A stretch of 64,000 nt of DNA from assembly GCF_900113015.1 (NCBI RefSeq), contig NZ_FONV01000004.1, positions 558,001-622,000 on the forward strand. The letters run 5' to 3'. Of the stretch, positions 36,833 to 46,743 are shown piece by piece. Source of the DNA: Actinoplanes philippinensis. GTDB lineage: Bacteria; Actinomycetota; Actinomycetes; Mycobacteriales; Micromonosporaceae. The translations under genes were made by a program, and so were the position numbers. The notes under the pieces are model-generated. The model ran no database searches. It was not told the DNA's origin and saw only the letters and a list, made by a program, of their open reading frames with translations. How positions within the stretch are numbered: position 1 is the stretch's first letter; each line of letters opens with the position of its first letter.

Positions 36833-38278
36833 TCAGCCGACGAGGACCGGGTCGCCGGCCGAACTCATGGCGAGAACCTGCCGCGCGGCGGTCTTGCCCG
36901 ACTCGACGGCGCCGTCGATGTAGCCGCTCCAGCCGCTGGCGATGTCACTTCCGGCGAAGGCCAGCCGCCCCACCGGCTGCTGGATCGTCCGGTACGGTCC
37001 GGTCAGCATGCCGGGCTGACGACACGACCACCCACCGAGCGAGTACCGGTCGGCGCCCCAGTTCTGCGCGGTGGTCGCGAGCACCTGGATCCCCGGTGAG
37101 AGCTGACTGAGCAGGCCCTGCATCTGTGCCACGCTGGTGCCGGTGACCTGTGGGTCCGTGCTGAAGCAGAAGATGATCCGGGTGCCGTCCGCCAGGGTGC
37201 TGTGCGGGACGGTGGTGGAGATCGGGAAACCCTCCGGCGGGTGCGCCACGAACGCGCCGGCGGCGCCGCCACGCACGTGCATGAAGATCTTCTTGCTGTT
37301 GGGCACCCCGATACCGGCCCGCGACACGGCGCCGAACTCGGCCGGCAGACCGGGCAGGAACTTGATCGTCTTCCACAGGTTGACCGGCACCGCCACGACC
37401 ACGCGCGGCGCGACGTACACCGCTCCGGTGGTGGTGAGGACCGTGACCGTCTTGCCGGCCGTGGTCACCGCCGCGACCGGGCTGTTCAGCCTCACCTGCG
37501 CCTGCGAGTCGGCGAGGATCGCATTGAGCAGGGCCGCCGTCCCGCCCTGAACCCCGTAGGTGTTGATGCTGACGTAGCCCTCGTAGGTGCCGCCGGACAG
37601 CGCCCACGACTGGGCGAGCATGGTGTACGCCCCGCGGGCGCTGGTGCCGCCGGAGAGTCCCGCGGTGGTCCCGTTGATCCAGGCCTCGTCGGCAGGGGCG
37701 TAGGCGAGCTGATTGAGCCGGTCGCGCATGGAGAGCTGGTCGAAGGCCTGCAGACCGGTGCCGGAGAACGGGTCGAACGGGTTGGGGAACAGGGCCGCGG
37801 ATCCGTCGAAGAACGGCGTGAACAGCTGTGCGAGCCGGGTGGACGCGGCGCCCGGCGACAGGATGGTGAAGCCGCTGCCGCTCGGCATGACGAACGAGTC
37901 GAGTCCGCCACCGCTGGTCGTGGCGATGCCGTAGCGCTGCGCCTCGGCCCAGACGTTCGGCTGCTTGGGGTCGATCGCCTCGCCGCCCAGCTCGATCGGC
38001 TCGCCGGCGAAGGTGGTGCTCCAGGTACGGCCACCGAGACGGCCCCGCGCCTCGAGAATGATCGACGACAGGCCGGCCTTCTTGAGCTCGCGAGCCGCCG
38101 TGACACCGGCGAACCCACCGCCGATGACGATGACGTCGGCCGTGTTGCGCGTCGCCGCGGCGCCTGCGCGGCCCGCTCCGGCGAGGGTGGCGGAAGCGCC
38201 GAGGAAGGCCGCCCCCGCGGCTTTCAGCAGAGTGCGGCGGCTGGTCGCCGGCGCGGCTGGGTTCGGATGATCGTGCAC
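36833..38278 (-). CDS. Tat-exported flavin amine oxidase (481 aa)
   Basis: The N-terminus carries a twin-arginine signal (SRRTLLKAAGAAFLGA, about 13-28, cleavage likely after AGAA near 42). The mature part is a flavin-containing monoamine oxidase: VIVIGGGFAGVTAARELKKAG (about 49) and LEARGRLGGRTW bind FAD, and the C-terminal FAGSDIASGWSGYIDGAVESG closes the site. Such enzymes oxidise amines to imines or aldehydes with oxygen. Export through Tat places it outside the membrane, which is unusual for a pathway enzyme and suggests late oxidation of a secreted amine or nutrient-amine use. It is flanked by hairpins, so it is a single-gene unit. Confidence 0.93.
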   Translation of the reverse strand: MHDHPNPAAPATSRRTLLKAAGAAFLGASATLAGAGRAGAAATRNTADVIVIGGGFAGVTAARELKKAGLSSIILEARGRLGGRTWSTTFAGEPIELGGEAIDPKQPNVWAEAQRYGIATTSGGGLDSFVMPSGSGFTILSPGAASTRLAQLFTPFFDGSAALFPNPFDPFSGTGLQAFDQLSMRDRLNQLAYAPADEAWINGTTAGLSGGTSARGAYTMLAQSWALSGGTYEGYVSINTYGVQGGTAALLNAILADSQAQVRLNSPVAAVTTAGKTVTVLTTTGAVYVAPRVVVAVPVNLWKTIKFLPGLPAEFGAVSRAGIGVPNSKKIFMHVRGGAAGAFVAHPPEGFPISTTVPHSTLADGTRIIFCFSTDPQVTGTSVAQMQGLLSQLSPGIQVLATTAQNWGADRYSLGGWSCRQPGMLTGPYRTIQQPVGRLAFAGSDIASGWSGYIDGAVESGKTAARQVLAMSSAGDPVLVG

Positions 38279-38304
38279 AGTGTTCTCCCCCGCAACAGGT
38301 CGTT

Positions 38305-38350
38305 CATCGCAGACCCGCCCGGCGCGTTCGCGTCGGGCGGGTCTGCGATG
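38305..38350 (-). terminator. Perfect 17-bp hairpin after the second acyl-CoA-dehydrogenase-fold gene
   Basis: Arms 38305-38321 and 38334-38350 are perfectly complementary around a 12-nt loop, between the stop at 38439 and the amine oxidase start at 38278. Confidence 0.88.
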
Positions 38351-38438
38351 GGTGTGAAAAGATCGGGCCGTCCGCGATCGCGGCGACCGGCGGCCGGTCC
38401 GGCTTCGCGGCCGGCCGTGGACTCAGAGGTGGGTGGAC

Positions 38439-39617
38439 TCAGAGGTAGAGCGTGTCCGGGTCGAGGCCGAGAAGCATCCGGCCTTGCAGCTCCAGGTTGG
38501 TGTTGGGCGTCATCATCCCGTGGCGCGACAGCCCCTCCATGTCGCGGTAGAACCGCTGGAAGGCCTGGTGGCGCGAGAGCGCCGACGCGCCGCTGACCTC
38601 GTGCAGGTCCTCGACCGCCTGCTTGAGCAGCTTCAGCGCGAAGCCACCCTGTCCCCGTACGGTCACGCTGTCCTCGACCGTCGGGTGCTCCCCGGCGTCG
38701 GCGCGGTCCTGCAGCCGGGCGACGAACCCACCGGCCAGCGCCTCCGCCGCCGCGATCGCCCCGGCCGCGCTCGCCACCTTCAACTGCACCAGCGGGTGCT
38801 CACGGGCATCCGTCCAGTTCGTGTAGGCGATGGGCTTGCCGGGCAGACGCTCGGTGAAGGTGTCGTAGGCGCCTTTCGCGACGCCCAGGTACACCGCGAT
38901 CGACATGGCGGCCACGTAGGTGATCAGCCCGTAGTTGCGCCCGGCCACCCCGGCGTTGGCCCGGTCGCCGGTGGTGCCGGTGACCAGTGCCTCGGCGCCG
39001 GCGACGAACCTCGCCGGCACGAAGACGTTCTCCGCCGAGGTGGTGAAACTGCCGGTGCCCGCGGCGGCCGAGACGTGCCAGTCGTCGGCGATCGTGAACT
39101 CGCTCATCGGGACCAGCGCGTACAGCGGCTCCACCTCACCGTCGGGCAGTTCCCGCAGCCCGGCGACGAAATTCCAGTCGGCGCCCCGGCACCCGGTGTT
39201 GAAACCCCAGCTCCCGTTGAGGAGGAAGCCTCCGTCAGCCGGCGTGAACATCGCCGTCGGCGTCAGGCCGCCGGAGATCCGCACGCTGCCGCCGGCGTAG
39301 ATCTCCTTCTGCACCTCGTCCGGATAGAGCGACGCGACCCACGCGCCCTCCATCCAGGCCGCCGCCACCCATCCGGTCGACGCACAGCCCTGCGAGATCA
39401 CCGCGGCGACCGCGAACTGCTCCGCCAGCGACGACTCGAGCCCGCCGAACCGCTTCGGCACCCCGGTACGGAAGACACCAGCCTTCTCCAGCAGCGCGAT
39501 GTTCTCGTCACCGATCCATCGATTGTCCTCGGCGGCCACGCCGTTCTCGCGCAGCACCGGAATGAGACCACGGACCGCTTCCAGCACGGCCGCCGACTCG
39601 GCGTCGAACTTCGTCAT
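38439..39617 (-). CDS. Acyl-CoA-dehydrogenase-fold flavoenzyme, group D hydroxylase-like (392 aa), copy 2
   Basis: ATG 39617 aligns exactly with the start of its paralogue at 32,048 (MTKF versus MTKI). The same landmarks occur in the same order: FGGLESSLAEQ, GCASTGWV, SGGLTPTAM, LNGSWGFNTGCRGADW, QRFYRDMEGLSRHGM and TNLELQGRMLLGLDP. It is thus another two-component-hydroxylase-like or acyl-CoA-dehydrogenase-like flavoenzyme, needing reduced flavin in trans if it is a monooxygenase. Divergence in the middle (DRANAGVAGRNYG here against the PPPPPGRGYG insert in copy 1) suggests a different substrate. It is probably the rightmost cluster gene; everything beyond looks unrelated. Confidence 0.87.
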   Translation of the reverse strand: MTKFDAESAAVLEAVRGLIPVLRENGVAAEDNRWIGDENIALLEKAGVFRTGVPKRFGGLESSLAEQFAVAAVISQGCASTGWVAAAWMEGAWVASLYPDEVQKEIYAGGSVRISGGLTPTAMFTPADGGFLLNGSWGFNTGCRGADWNFVAGLRELPDGEVEPLYALVPMSEFTIADDWHVSAAAGTGSFTTSAENVFVPARFVAGAEALVTGTTGDRANAGVAGRNYGLITYVAAMSIAVYLGVAKGAYDTFTERLPGKPIAYTNWTDAREHPLVQLKVASAAGAIAAAEALAGGFVARLQDRADAGEHPTVEDSVTVRGQGGFALKLLKQAVEDLHEVSGASALSRHQAFQRFYRDMEGLSRHGMMTPNTNLELQGRMLLGLDPDTLYL

Positions 39618-39830
39618 GTTTGTTCCCCGGCTTCCTGTGGATCGCCCCGGACGCAGTGAAGTTTGAGGACGCCCGGTCATCCGGCGGCAACCGCCGCATC
39701 GGGCAGGCGCGATTACCAGCCAATGACCAACGGATTCCCGCTGCCCGCACGCCTCGATTCACAACGTATCGATGTTCGTTAATCGAATGCTCATCGCCGC
39801 CTCTCACTGACCGATGTGGACAGCGCGGTA

Positions 39831-39857
39831 TTGACACCGATGGCGCCCTCATACTTA
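39831..39857 (+). promoter_or_regulatory. Candidate promoter of the tannase-family gene
   Basis: TTGACA (39831-39836) and TACTTA (39852-39857) with a 15-bp spacer lie 46 bp before the chosen start. The spacer is short, so only the -35 element is convincing. Confidence 0.4.
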
Positions 39858-39902
39858 GCTTTTCCTGCGATGACGGGTACGCCGCGAACCGGAGGAACAC
39901 GC

Positions 39903-41657
39903 ATGCGCGCACGTGCTCGGTATCGGACACCCGGACGCGCCACCCGCACCGCCGGAATTTGTGCGCTGACAGTGGCCCTGGCTGTTCTCGTCGTGGCCGG
40001 CGGCGCTCAGGCCGCTCCCCCGACGGCCGCGGCCGGGCAGATCACCGCGGCGGACGGGCCCGCCGTGGTGCTGCCGAGGATCGACTGCGCGGCCCTCGCC
40101 GGCCAGGATCTGTCGGGCACCCCCGACGCCCCGGCGGTCATCGGGTCCGCGACCGAGACGACCTCGCCGAGCGGCTGGCCGGCCTGCGAGGTCAAGGGCA
40201 CCGTGGCGCCGCAGATCCAGTTCGACGTGCTCCTGCCGACCGAGACGTGGCGGCAACGGTATCTGCAGACCGGGTGCAGTGCGTTCTGCGGCAGTGTCGA
40301 CTTCTTCGCCGACGCGGCGGACGGGTGCGTGCCGCTGGACCGCGGCGACTTCGCCGTGGCCACCAACAACCAGGGGCACGTCGGCGTCTCCGGCTTCGAC
40401 GCCACCTTCGGCGCGGACCCGCAGCTGCGCGTCGACTTCGGTTACCGGGCCGACCACGTCGTCGCGCTCGTCGCCAAGCGGCTCATCACGCTCTACTACG
40501 GACAGGGTCCGCGCTGGTCCTATTTCGACGGCTGCTCGCAGGGCGGCCATGAGGGGCTGACCGAGGCGCAGCGTTACCCGCACGACTTCGACGGCATCAT
40601 CGCGGGTGCCCCGGCGTCGCTGTTCACGTCGCTGATCGTGTGGTCGACGGGCTGGCACGCCACGGCGAACACCGACGCGCAGGGCCGGCCGATCCTGACC
40701 GCCGCCAAGCTTCCCGCGCTGCACGCCGCCGTCCTGCGCGAGTGCGACGCCCGTGACGGGCTGGCCGACGGCCAGATCGACGACCCGCGGGCCTGCCGGT
40801 TCGATCCGGGGAGGCTGCGCTGCCCGGCGGGCGCCGACACCCCGGACTGCCTCACCGACGCGCAGGTCGAGGCCGTGCGCAAGCTGTACGACGGGCCACG
40901 CGACGAACGCGGCCGGCTGATGTATCCGGGCGGTGAGCCGGTGGGCTCGGAGGCGAACTGGGCCCGCTGGGTCACCCCGACCACCGGCGGCGCCCCGGCC
41001 GTGGCGGAGGGCAACGCCACGAACGCGCTGAGGTACCTGGTCTTCCCGTCCGTCCGGCCGACGATGACCCTGCGCGACCTGCGCTACGACTCGGCGACGT
41101 TCCGCGAGGTCGACAAGCAGGCCGGCATCTACGACGCCGTCAACCCCGACCTCACCGCCTTCCGCGCGGCCGGCGGGAAGCTCCTGCTCTGGCACGGGTG
41201 GGCAGATCAAGCGATTTCGCCGTACGGGACGATCGCCTACTACCACGCCGTCACCCAGCGCATGGGCGGGACGGACGCGACCCGGCGGTTCGCGCGCCTG
41301 TTCCTGCTGCCTGGTGTCGGCCACTGCGGCGGCGGCGAGGGGCCGGACGCGTTCGACGCGCTGACCCCGGCCGTCGACTGGGTGGAGAAGGGTGTCGCGC
41401 CCGACCGGCTGGTCGCCACCAAGCGCCAGGACGACGACACCGTCGTACGGACCCGGCCGGTCCACCCCTATCCGGCCGTGGCCCGTTACGACGGGAGCGG
41501 CAGCACCGACGAAGCAGCGAACTTCGTACCGGCGCCGCCGCCCGTGCGCTATCGCGACGACATCGCCTGGCTCGGGTCGTTCCGCTCCGGGTACGAGCAG
41601 ACCTGCGGCTGGCGCGACGGCCGCTGGGTCTGCGCCCCGGCGCCCAGGCCCCGTTAG
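39903..41657 (+). CDS. Secreted tannase / feruloyl esterase family hydrolase (584 aa)
   Basis: ATG 39903 follows GGAGGA by six bases; upstream in-frame ATGs would bury the signal peptide. The N-terminus has an Arg-rich start, a hydrophobic core (ICALTVALAVLVVAGG) and a probable cleavage after AQA near residue 38. The mature enzyme matches the tannase family of alpha/beta hydrolases: nucleophile Ser in DGCSQGGHEG (about 221), LLWHGWADQAISP with the acidic residue (about 426), and GVGHCGGG with the catalytic His (about 473), plus paired Cys residues. It hydrolyses esters of phenolic acids outside the cell. Its stop overlaps the convergent stop of the next gene by two bases. Confidence 0.92.
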   Translation: MRARARYRTPGRATRTAGICALTVALAVLVVAGGAQAAPPTAAAGQITAADGPAVVLPRIDCAALAGQDLSGTPDAPAVIGSATETTSPSGWPACEVKGTVAPQIQFDVLLPTETWRQRYLQTGCSAFCGSVDFFADAADGCVPLDRGDFAVATNNQGHVGVSGFDATFGADPQLRVDFGYRADHVVALVAKRLITLYYGQGPRWSYFDGCSQGGHEGLTEAQRYPHDFDGIIAGAPASLFTSLIVWSTGWHATANTDAQGRPILTAAKLPALHAAVLRECDARDGLADGQIDDPRACRFDPGRLRCPAGADTPDCLTDAQVEAVRKLYDGPRDERGRLMYPGGEPVGSEANWARWVTPTTGGAPAVAEGNATNALRYLVFPSVRPTMTLRDLRYDSATFREVDKQAGIYDAVNPDLTAFRAAGGKLLLWHGWADQAISPYGTIAYYHAVTQRMGGTDATRRFARLFLLPGVGHCGGGEGPDAFDALTPAVDWVEKGVAPDRLVATKRQDDDTVVRTRPVHPYPAVARYDGSGSTDEAANFVPAPPPVRYRDDIAWLGSFRSGYEQTCGWRDGRWVCAPAPRPR

Positions 41658-42061
41658 AAGCAGTTCTCCAGGTGCGGGCGGACGGCCGCCGGGACGACGT
41701 CGTCGCAGTAGCCGGACGTGCCGCCGTTGACCGCCTGCCACGTGCCGCCGGTGTACTTGAAGACCACCTGGGCGTCGTCGGCCTCCTTCGGGTGGGTCCG
41801 GCCGAGCGCGTACCCCTGGTAGCAGGTGATGTCGGTCAGCGTCTCGGTCGGCGCGAGGTCGTCGGCGATCCTGCTGGAGCGCAGTGCCTTGAGCAGCGTC
41901 GCCTCCGACGGCGTGCACCCGTCGGAGGCCGGCTTCGCCGAGGAGGCCGCCTCGGTGGAGGGGGCCGGCTTCACCGGCGACGCAGCGGTGGCGCCGGCGG
42001 GCGCGGGGCTGCCGGTCGTCGCTCCCCGGTGGCGCCGGTGGAGGTCGGGGTGGTCGAGCAC
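41654..42061 (-). pseudogene. Cys-rich extracytoplasmic protein, probably missing its N-terminus (135 aa)
   Basis: The C-terminal part (from about residue 45) is a compact domain with four Cys after GCTPSEAT (DITCYQGYALG, SGYCDDV, ENCF), and it is preceded by an Ala/Pro/Ser/Thr-rich linker (PAPAGATAASPVKPAPST). Both are typical of secreted or lipid-anchored proteins. The only in-frame start is GTG 42061, ten codons after a stop, and it gives an Arg/His-rich N-terminus with no signal peptide. In the next frame a Thr-rich stretch (CSTTPTSTGATG) would continue into the linker, which suggests a frameshift near 42,020. I do not recognise the family. It could still be an intact cytosolic protein. 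Confidence 0.5.
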
Positions 42062-42163
42062 GGCATCGTGTGATGCGCCGGATGAGCATCATCCTGCTCA
42101 CCCGCCGCATCCGGTGAATCACGAAATCATGCCGACGCCGGTACGGTTTCCCGGCGCGCCGGG

Positions 42164-44995
42164 CTACCGCAGGGCGCGGGTGAGCAGTGCCGTTCGCTGG
42201 GCCGGCGGCAGGGACTCCAGGCCGAACCCGAGGATCGTCCCGTATCTGGTGGTCAGGGCTGCGTGCGAATGGCGTACGGCCGCCGACTGCGCCCAGCCGG
42301 TCGTGGCGGCGGGGCTGCCCGGTGGCGGGCCGGTGGCGGTGAAGGGGTCGAGGCCGGTCTCGAAGCCGGTCGCGGCGCCCGGTGTCCCGCCGACCTCCAG
42401 CCGTGCGTCGTCGACGTAGACGCCCGTGCCGTACAGGGTGACCGCACTGACGTACGTGATGCTCAGCTCCACCGTGCCGCCCGCGTAGCGGGAGAGGTCC
42501 ACCGCCGTCCGCTGCCAGCCGCCGCTCTCGCCGGTCTGCCCGGCCCACGTCCCGGTGGTCCCCTCCGGGGTGCAGTCGTCGCCCTCCGGGGTCGCGGTCA
42601 GGTAGTGCGTCAGGAACGGGTGCTCGGCGAGCAGGGTGGCGCATCCGGGTGGCGTGTCGGAGCTGGTGGCGCCGAGCAGGTCCGGCAGGGTGGTCCAGTC
42701 GTCGCGGCCGGGAGTGTGGGCCTCGACCGTCGTCGCGTAGTGGCCGAGGGCGTCCTTGGCCAGGGCGAACGTCAGTTTCGGCTGCTGGGCCGCGGTCACG
42801 GCGGTCAGGTCGACGGTACGGGTGAGGCGCGCGTACCGGTGGTCGGGCGTGCGGACGGCGGCCATGCCGGAGCCGGCGAACGGTTCGAGCCGGCCGGTGA
42901 GACCGGCGTACGTGCCGGCGGGCCGGGCCGCGAACTGCGGGTACCGGTCGGCCGGCAGCGTGTCGCTGAGGCTGTCGAACAGCGCCGACGTGGCCGGCGG
43001 GCCGGTGAACGTGCCGCTGACGCCGGCCAGCTCACCGGTGCCGCGGAAGGCGGTGGCGCCGGTGCCGGCGAACGAGTTCTCCACGCCCAGCCAGTACCGG
43101 ACGAACCCCACGGCGTCACCGTCGGCCGCGGTGGGGCCGGCCTTGACCACGGTGCCGCCCTCGTTGGCGAAGTCCCGGACCGCCAGCGTCGTCGCGGACT
43201 CGGACACGGCGTCCCCCACCTCCCACACGACGTTCCGGTAGTGGCCGAGCACGCCGAGCGGATCCGGGGCGCCCTGCACGGCGACGTCCCACACGGTGGC
43301 CCCACGGTGGCCGGCCGCGGCGAGAGCGCCGACGTAGACCGACGCCCGGGAAGCCGGCGCGCCCTCGTCGGCGAGGACCAGGGTGCCGGTGGCGGGCGCG
43401 GCGGTCACCCGGAACGTGAAACGGTCGCTGGACTGGCCGGACGCGGTGAACCACACCTCGACCCGGTCGCCCGGCCGTGCGCCGGTGACCTGTCCGCGGT
43501 ACTCGTCGTAGTAGAGGTTGTCGGTGCCGCCGTAGACACGGCCGCCGGTCCAGGCGGTGGTGCGGGCCGTCCGTACCCCGCCGCCGTTGATCCTGAAGGT
43601 GACCGTGGGTGTGCCCAGGCTCTTGCGGGACACCACCGACACCGTCTGCGGCCCGGTCCCGGCGGCCGAGGTGGTGAACCGGTGCGGGGTGAAGGCGGGC
43701 GCCGTCAGGTGCAGCACCGACGCGGGCCGCGCCGGATCGGCCGCGGACGCCGCCACCGACAGGGCGAACGGCAGGTTCCGCTGATACTCCGCCTCGATGA
43801 GCCGCTCGTCGTCGGGGAACTCGAACTCGCTGGGGCAGTCGTCCGGCGACCACGCGTCGGCCGGGTCGCTGTCGGCGGCCGTGTAACAGCTCGCCATCTC
43901 GTCGATGACCATCGGCACCCGGTTGACGTTGACGGCGTGCCCGGCCGAGTCGCCGTTGGACGCCCCGAACAGCGACAGCGGGGTCGCGGTGCTGCCCGGC
44001 ACCGCCGACGCGGACCCGTCACCGGTCAGAGCCCGGTACATCACGTCGTCGGGCGCCCCGGTGGTGCTCTGCCAGCCGACGCCGTACATCAGCGTCTCCG
44101 CGGAGGAGTGGAAGTTGACCGACTGGCGCGGCTTGACCCGGCGCTGGAACGCGCTCAGCGCCACCGTCTCGGGCTCGGAGTCCGGGCCGGGACCGCGGTA
44201 GGTCTCGGCGGCCGGGTCGGGTGACGAGCCCTCGTCGTCCCAGCCCCAGCGGTAGCCGAAGTTGCGGTTCAGGTCGACGCCGTCGCCGGTCCCGAGGACG
44301 CCGTCACCGTTGTTGTCGCGCAGGTTCTTGCGCCACAGCCGCGCGCCCGGCTCGCCGCTGAACGTGTGCTCGTAGCCGTCCGGGTTGGCCACCGGCAGGA
44401 ACCAGATCTCGGTGCCGTCGACCAGCGCGGTCGTCGCGGCGTCCGAACCGTGGCCGGTCACGAACCGGTGCATGAGCCGGCGCACCATCTCCACGGTGAT
44501 CCACTCGCGGGCGTGCTGGGCGCCGAGATACACCGTGGCGGGGCGGGCGCCGTCCGGGGTCGTGGCTGCGGCGCGGGTCACCTTCAGCGCGAGGATGTCG
44601 CGCCCCTGCACGGTACGCCCGATCGACTCCACCTTCGCGATGTCCGGATGCTCGGCGGCGGCCCGGCGCATCTCGGCGGTGATGTCGCCGTACCGGCGGA
44701 ACACGCCGTGCCCGGCCGGCGCGGCCGGTGGCCTTCGCTCGGTGAGCCGCACCCCGCCGGCCCGCACCCGCGCCGCCTGCGACGGCGTCAGCACCAGCTC
44801 CCGTGTCGTCTCGGCGGCGTCGACGCCGACATCGGCCAGGACCGGCGTCTGCCCCGGTGACACCACCGCCTGCCAGACCTTGAGGGTGTCGGCGGGCTGA
44901 GGGCGGGGTACGGCGGTCGCGCCTCCGCTGAGGGGCAGCAGGGCGGCTGCCGCCGCCGTGAGGATCCGTGGGATCTCGAGCATGGCCGTGACCAT
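42164..44995 (-). CDS. Secreted M14-family zinc carboxypeptidase, multidomain (943 aa)
   Basis: The chosen start is ATG 44995 (44983 is an alternative), giving a signal peptide around [24 protein letters not shown]. No Shine-Dalgarno is evident, but TACAAC lies seven bases upstream, so the mRNA may be leaderless. Residues about 100-470 are an M14 carboxypeptidase: zinc ligands in [13 protein letters not shown] (HxxE) and [10 protein letters not shown], with [12 protein letters not shown] and [10 protein letters not shown] for substrate. The catalytic Glu is likely in [10 protein letters not shown]. Then come beta-rich regions of unknown role (about 480-720), and a final part reminiscent of immune-inhibitor/jelly-roll modules (YVDDARLEV near the end). 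It trims C-terminal residues from extracellular peptides. It is divergent from the chemotaxis receptor. Confidence 0.9.
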   Translation of the reverse strand: MVTAMLEIPRILTAAAAALLPLSGGATAVPRPQPADTLKVWQAVVSPGQTPVLADVGVDAAETTRELVLTPSQAARVRAGGVRLTERRPPAAPAGHGVFRRYGDITAEMRRAAAEHPDIAKVESIGRTVQGRDILALKVTRAAATTPDGARPATVYLGAQHAREWITVEMVRRLMHRFVTGHGSDAATTALVDGTEIWFLPVANPDGYEHTFSGEPGARLWRKNLRDNNGDGVLGTGDGVDLNRNFGYRWGWDDEGSSPDPAAETYRGPGPDSEPETVALSAFQRRVKPRQSVNFHSSAETLMYGVGWQSTTGAPDDVMYRALTGDGSASAVPGSTATPLSLFGASNGDSAGHAVNVNRVPMVIDEMASCYTAADSDPADAWSPDDCPSEFEFPDDERLIEAEYQRNLPFALSVAASAADPARPASVLHLTAPAFTPHRFTTSAAGTGPQTVSVVSRKSLGTPTVTFRINGGGVRTARTTAWTGGRVYGGTDNLYYDEYRGQVTGARPGDRVEVWFTASGQSSDRFTFRVTAAPATGTLVLADEGAPASRASVYVGALAAAGHRGATVWDVAVQGAPDPLGVLGHYRNVVWEVGDAVSESATTLAVRDFANEGGTVVKAGPTAADGDAVGFVRYWLGVENSFAGTGATAFRGTGELAGVSGTFTGPPATSALFDSLSDTLPADRYPQFAARPAGTYAGLTGRLEPFAGSGMAAVRTPDHRYARLTRTVDLTAVTAAQQPKLTFALAKDALGHYATTVEAHTPGRDDWTTLPDLLGATSSDTPPGCATLLAEHPFLTHYLTATPEGDDCTPEGTTGTWAGQTGESGGWQRTAVDLSRYAGGTVELSITYVSAVTLYGTGVYVDDARLEVGGTPGAATGFETGLDPFTATGPPPGSPAATTGWAQSAAVRHSHAALTTRYGTILGFGLESLPPAQRTALLTRALR

Positions 44996-45092
44996 ACGGA
45001 CGAGTTGTAAGCGAATTATCAGGATTTCCGGGAACCACGGGATCTTGAGGAAGTTGAGGTACGGATCACTAAGCCGCACCGTCACGCCGACG

Positions 45093-46670
45093 ATGGTCGG
45101 CACCATGGTGATATCGATAGTCGGCCGGCTGGTGATGCTGGGCGCCGCGGGCCTGGCCGCGGTGGCCCTGGTGACCGGTTTCGCGGTGCACAACTCGAAC
45201 GGGCAGAGCTCCGCCAACGACGAGATCACGCGGATCAGCGGGGCCATGAGCAATCAGTGGAACGCCGACATGATGCACGACGCGCTGCGCGCCGACGTGA
45301 TGTCGGCGATGTACGCCACCACACCGGCCCAGCGCGACGAGTTCGGCGTGGCCGAGGTGACCGAGCACGGGCGCACGATGCTGGAGAAGTTCGACGCGGC
45401 GGCCGCGCTGGCGCCGGAGTCGCTGCGCTCCGCGTTCGCGGCGGTCCGGCCCGACATCATCGCCTACGGCGAACTGGCCGCCGACACGGTGAAGCTGGCC
45501 GGCGCCGACCGTGCCGCCGCCGAGCGGTCGCTGGCCGACTTCCTGGCCGCGTTCTCCGCCCTGGAGGAGAGTCTCGGCGGCCTGGACGACGCGATGGTGA
45601 CCGCGGTGACCGCGGCCGTCGTGGCCGGCAAGGCCTCCGGCGAGTCCAGCTCGACGGTCATCACCTGGGCCGCGGCCATCGCCACCCTGCTGACGCTGCT
45701 GGTGTGCGGCCAGACGATCCGGGTGATCCGGCAGCCGCTGCGGGCGATGGGTGAGACCCTGCGCGGCCTGGCGGGGCGCGACCTGACGGTACAGGCGCCC
45801 ACCTTCAAGAAGGACGAGTTCGGGCAGATGTCCGAGGCCCTGAACGAGGCGGTCGCGTCGCTGCGCGAGACGGTGGCGGCGACCGCGGACCGGGCGGGCA
45901 CGCTGAGCACCGCGAGCGGGGAGCTCCAGCAACTCGCCGGGGAACTGGACGGGTCGGCGGAGCGGACGTCCACACAGGCCCGTCACGCCGACACCTCGGC
46001 CGAGGAGGTCTCCGGCTCGGTGACCGACATCATGTCCGCGACCGAGGAGCTAGCCGCGTCGATCCGGGAGATCGCCCAGCAGACCCTCACGGCGGCGTCG
46101 ACCACGAGCGAGGCCACCACGAGCGCCCACCGCACCGCGGAGGCCGTGGCCAGGCTGAGCGAGGCCAGCCGGGAGGTCGGCGACATCGTCAAGCTGATCA
46201 CGAACATCGCCGAGCAGACCAACCTGCTGGCGCTCAACGCGACCATCGAGGCGGCCCGCGCCGGCGAGATGGGCAAGGGCTTCGCCGTGGTGGCGACCGA
46301 GGTCAAGGACCTGGCGCGAGAGACGGCCCAGGCGACCGGGGACATCACCGCGAAGATCCACGCGATCCAGGAGATGACCACGAGCACGGCACAGGCGATC
46401 GGCGTGATCACCGAGGTGATCGGCCGGATCGACGAGAGCCAGAGCACCATCGCCGCGGCGGTCGAGGAGCAGTCCGCGACCACCGACCTGCTCGCCCGCA
46501 ACGTGGGCGCGATCCAGTCCGCGGCCTCTACCATCAGCGGCACGGTCTCGCACATCACCTCGTCGAGCGCCGCCACCGCCGAGGGCGCGAACACCACCCG
46601 GCGGTCGGCCACGCTGGTGAGCACCGCGGCCGAGGAGATCCGCGAGATGATCGACCAGTTCCGGTACTGA
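45093..46670 (+). CDS. Methyl-accepting chemotaxis protein (525 aa)
   Basis: ATG 45093 (or 45105) puts the first membrane helix at the N-terminus ([19 protein letters not shown]). A helical periplasmic-type sensor of about 160 residues (4HB-like) follows, then a second membrane helix ([19 protein letters not shown]), a HAMP domain ([20 protein letters not shown]) and a long signalling coiled coil. The receptor tip is well kept: [20 protein letters not shown] and [17 protein letters not shown]. It signals to CheA, which is not encoded in this window. Presence of a receptor implies flagellar motility, in keeping with a zoosporic actinomycete. The ligand is unknown. Confidence 0.95.
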   Translation: MVGTMVISIVGRLVMLGAAGLAAVALVTGFAVHNSNGQSSANDEITRISGAMSNQWNADMMHDALRADVMSAMYATTPAQRDEFGVAEVTEHGRTMLEKFDAAAALAPESLRSAFAAVRPDIIAYGELAADTVKLAGADRAAAERSLADFLAAFSALEESLGGLDDAMVTAVTAAVVAGKASGESSSTVITWAAAIATLLTLLVCGQTIRVIRQPLRAMGETLRGLAGRDLTVQAPTFKKDEFGQMSEALNEAVASLRETVAATADRAGTLSTASGELQQLAGELDGSAERTSTQARHADTSAEEVSGSVTDIMSATEELAASIREIAQQTLTAASTTSEATTSAHRTAEAVARLSEASREVGDIVKLITNIAEQTNLLALNATIEAARAGEMGKGFAVVATEVKDLARETAQATGDITAKIHAIQEMTTSTAQAIGVITEVIGRIDESQSTIAAAVEEQSATTDLLARNVGAIQSAASTISGTVSHITSSSAATAEGANTTRRSATLVSTAAEEIREMIDQFRY

Positions 46671-46743
46671 GCGGGCCCTCCTCGATGGACACAGTACGAT
46701 CGGGCGTCCGCCGGATCCGACACGACCTCGAGGAACCCGCACG

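Noticed and set aside
39855..42644. A 929-codon minus-strand frame across the tannase-family gene
   Set aside because: Antisense to a secreted hydrolase with a full catalytic triad and signal peptide; the frame shows no recognisable domain.
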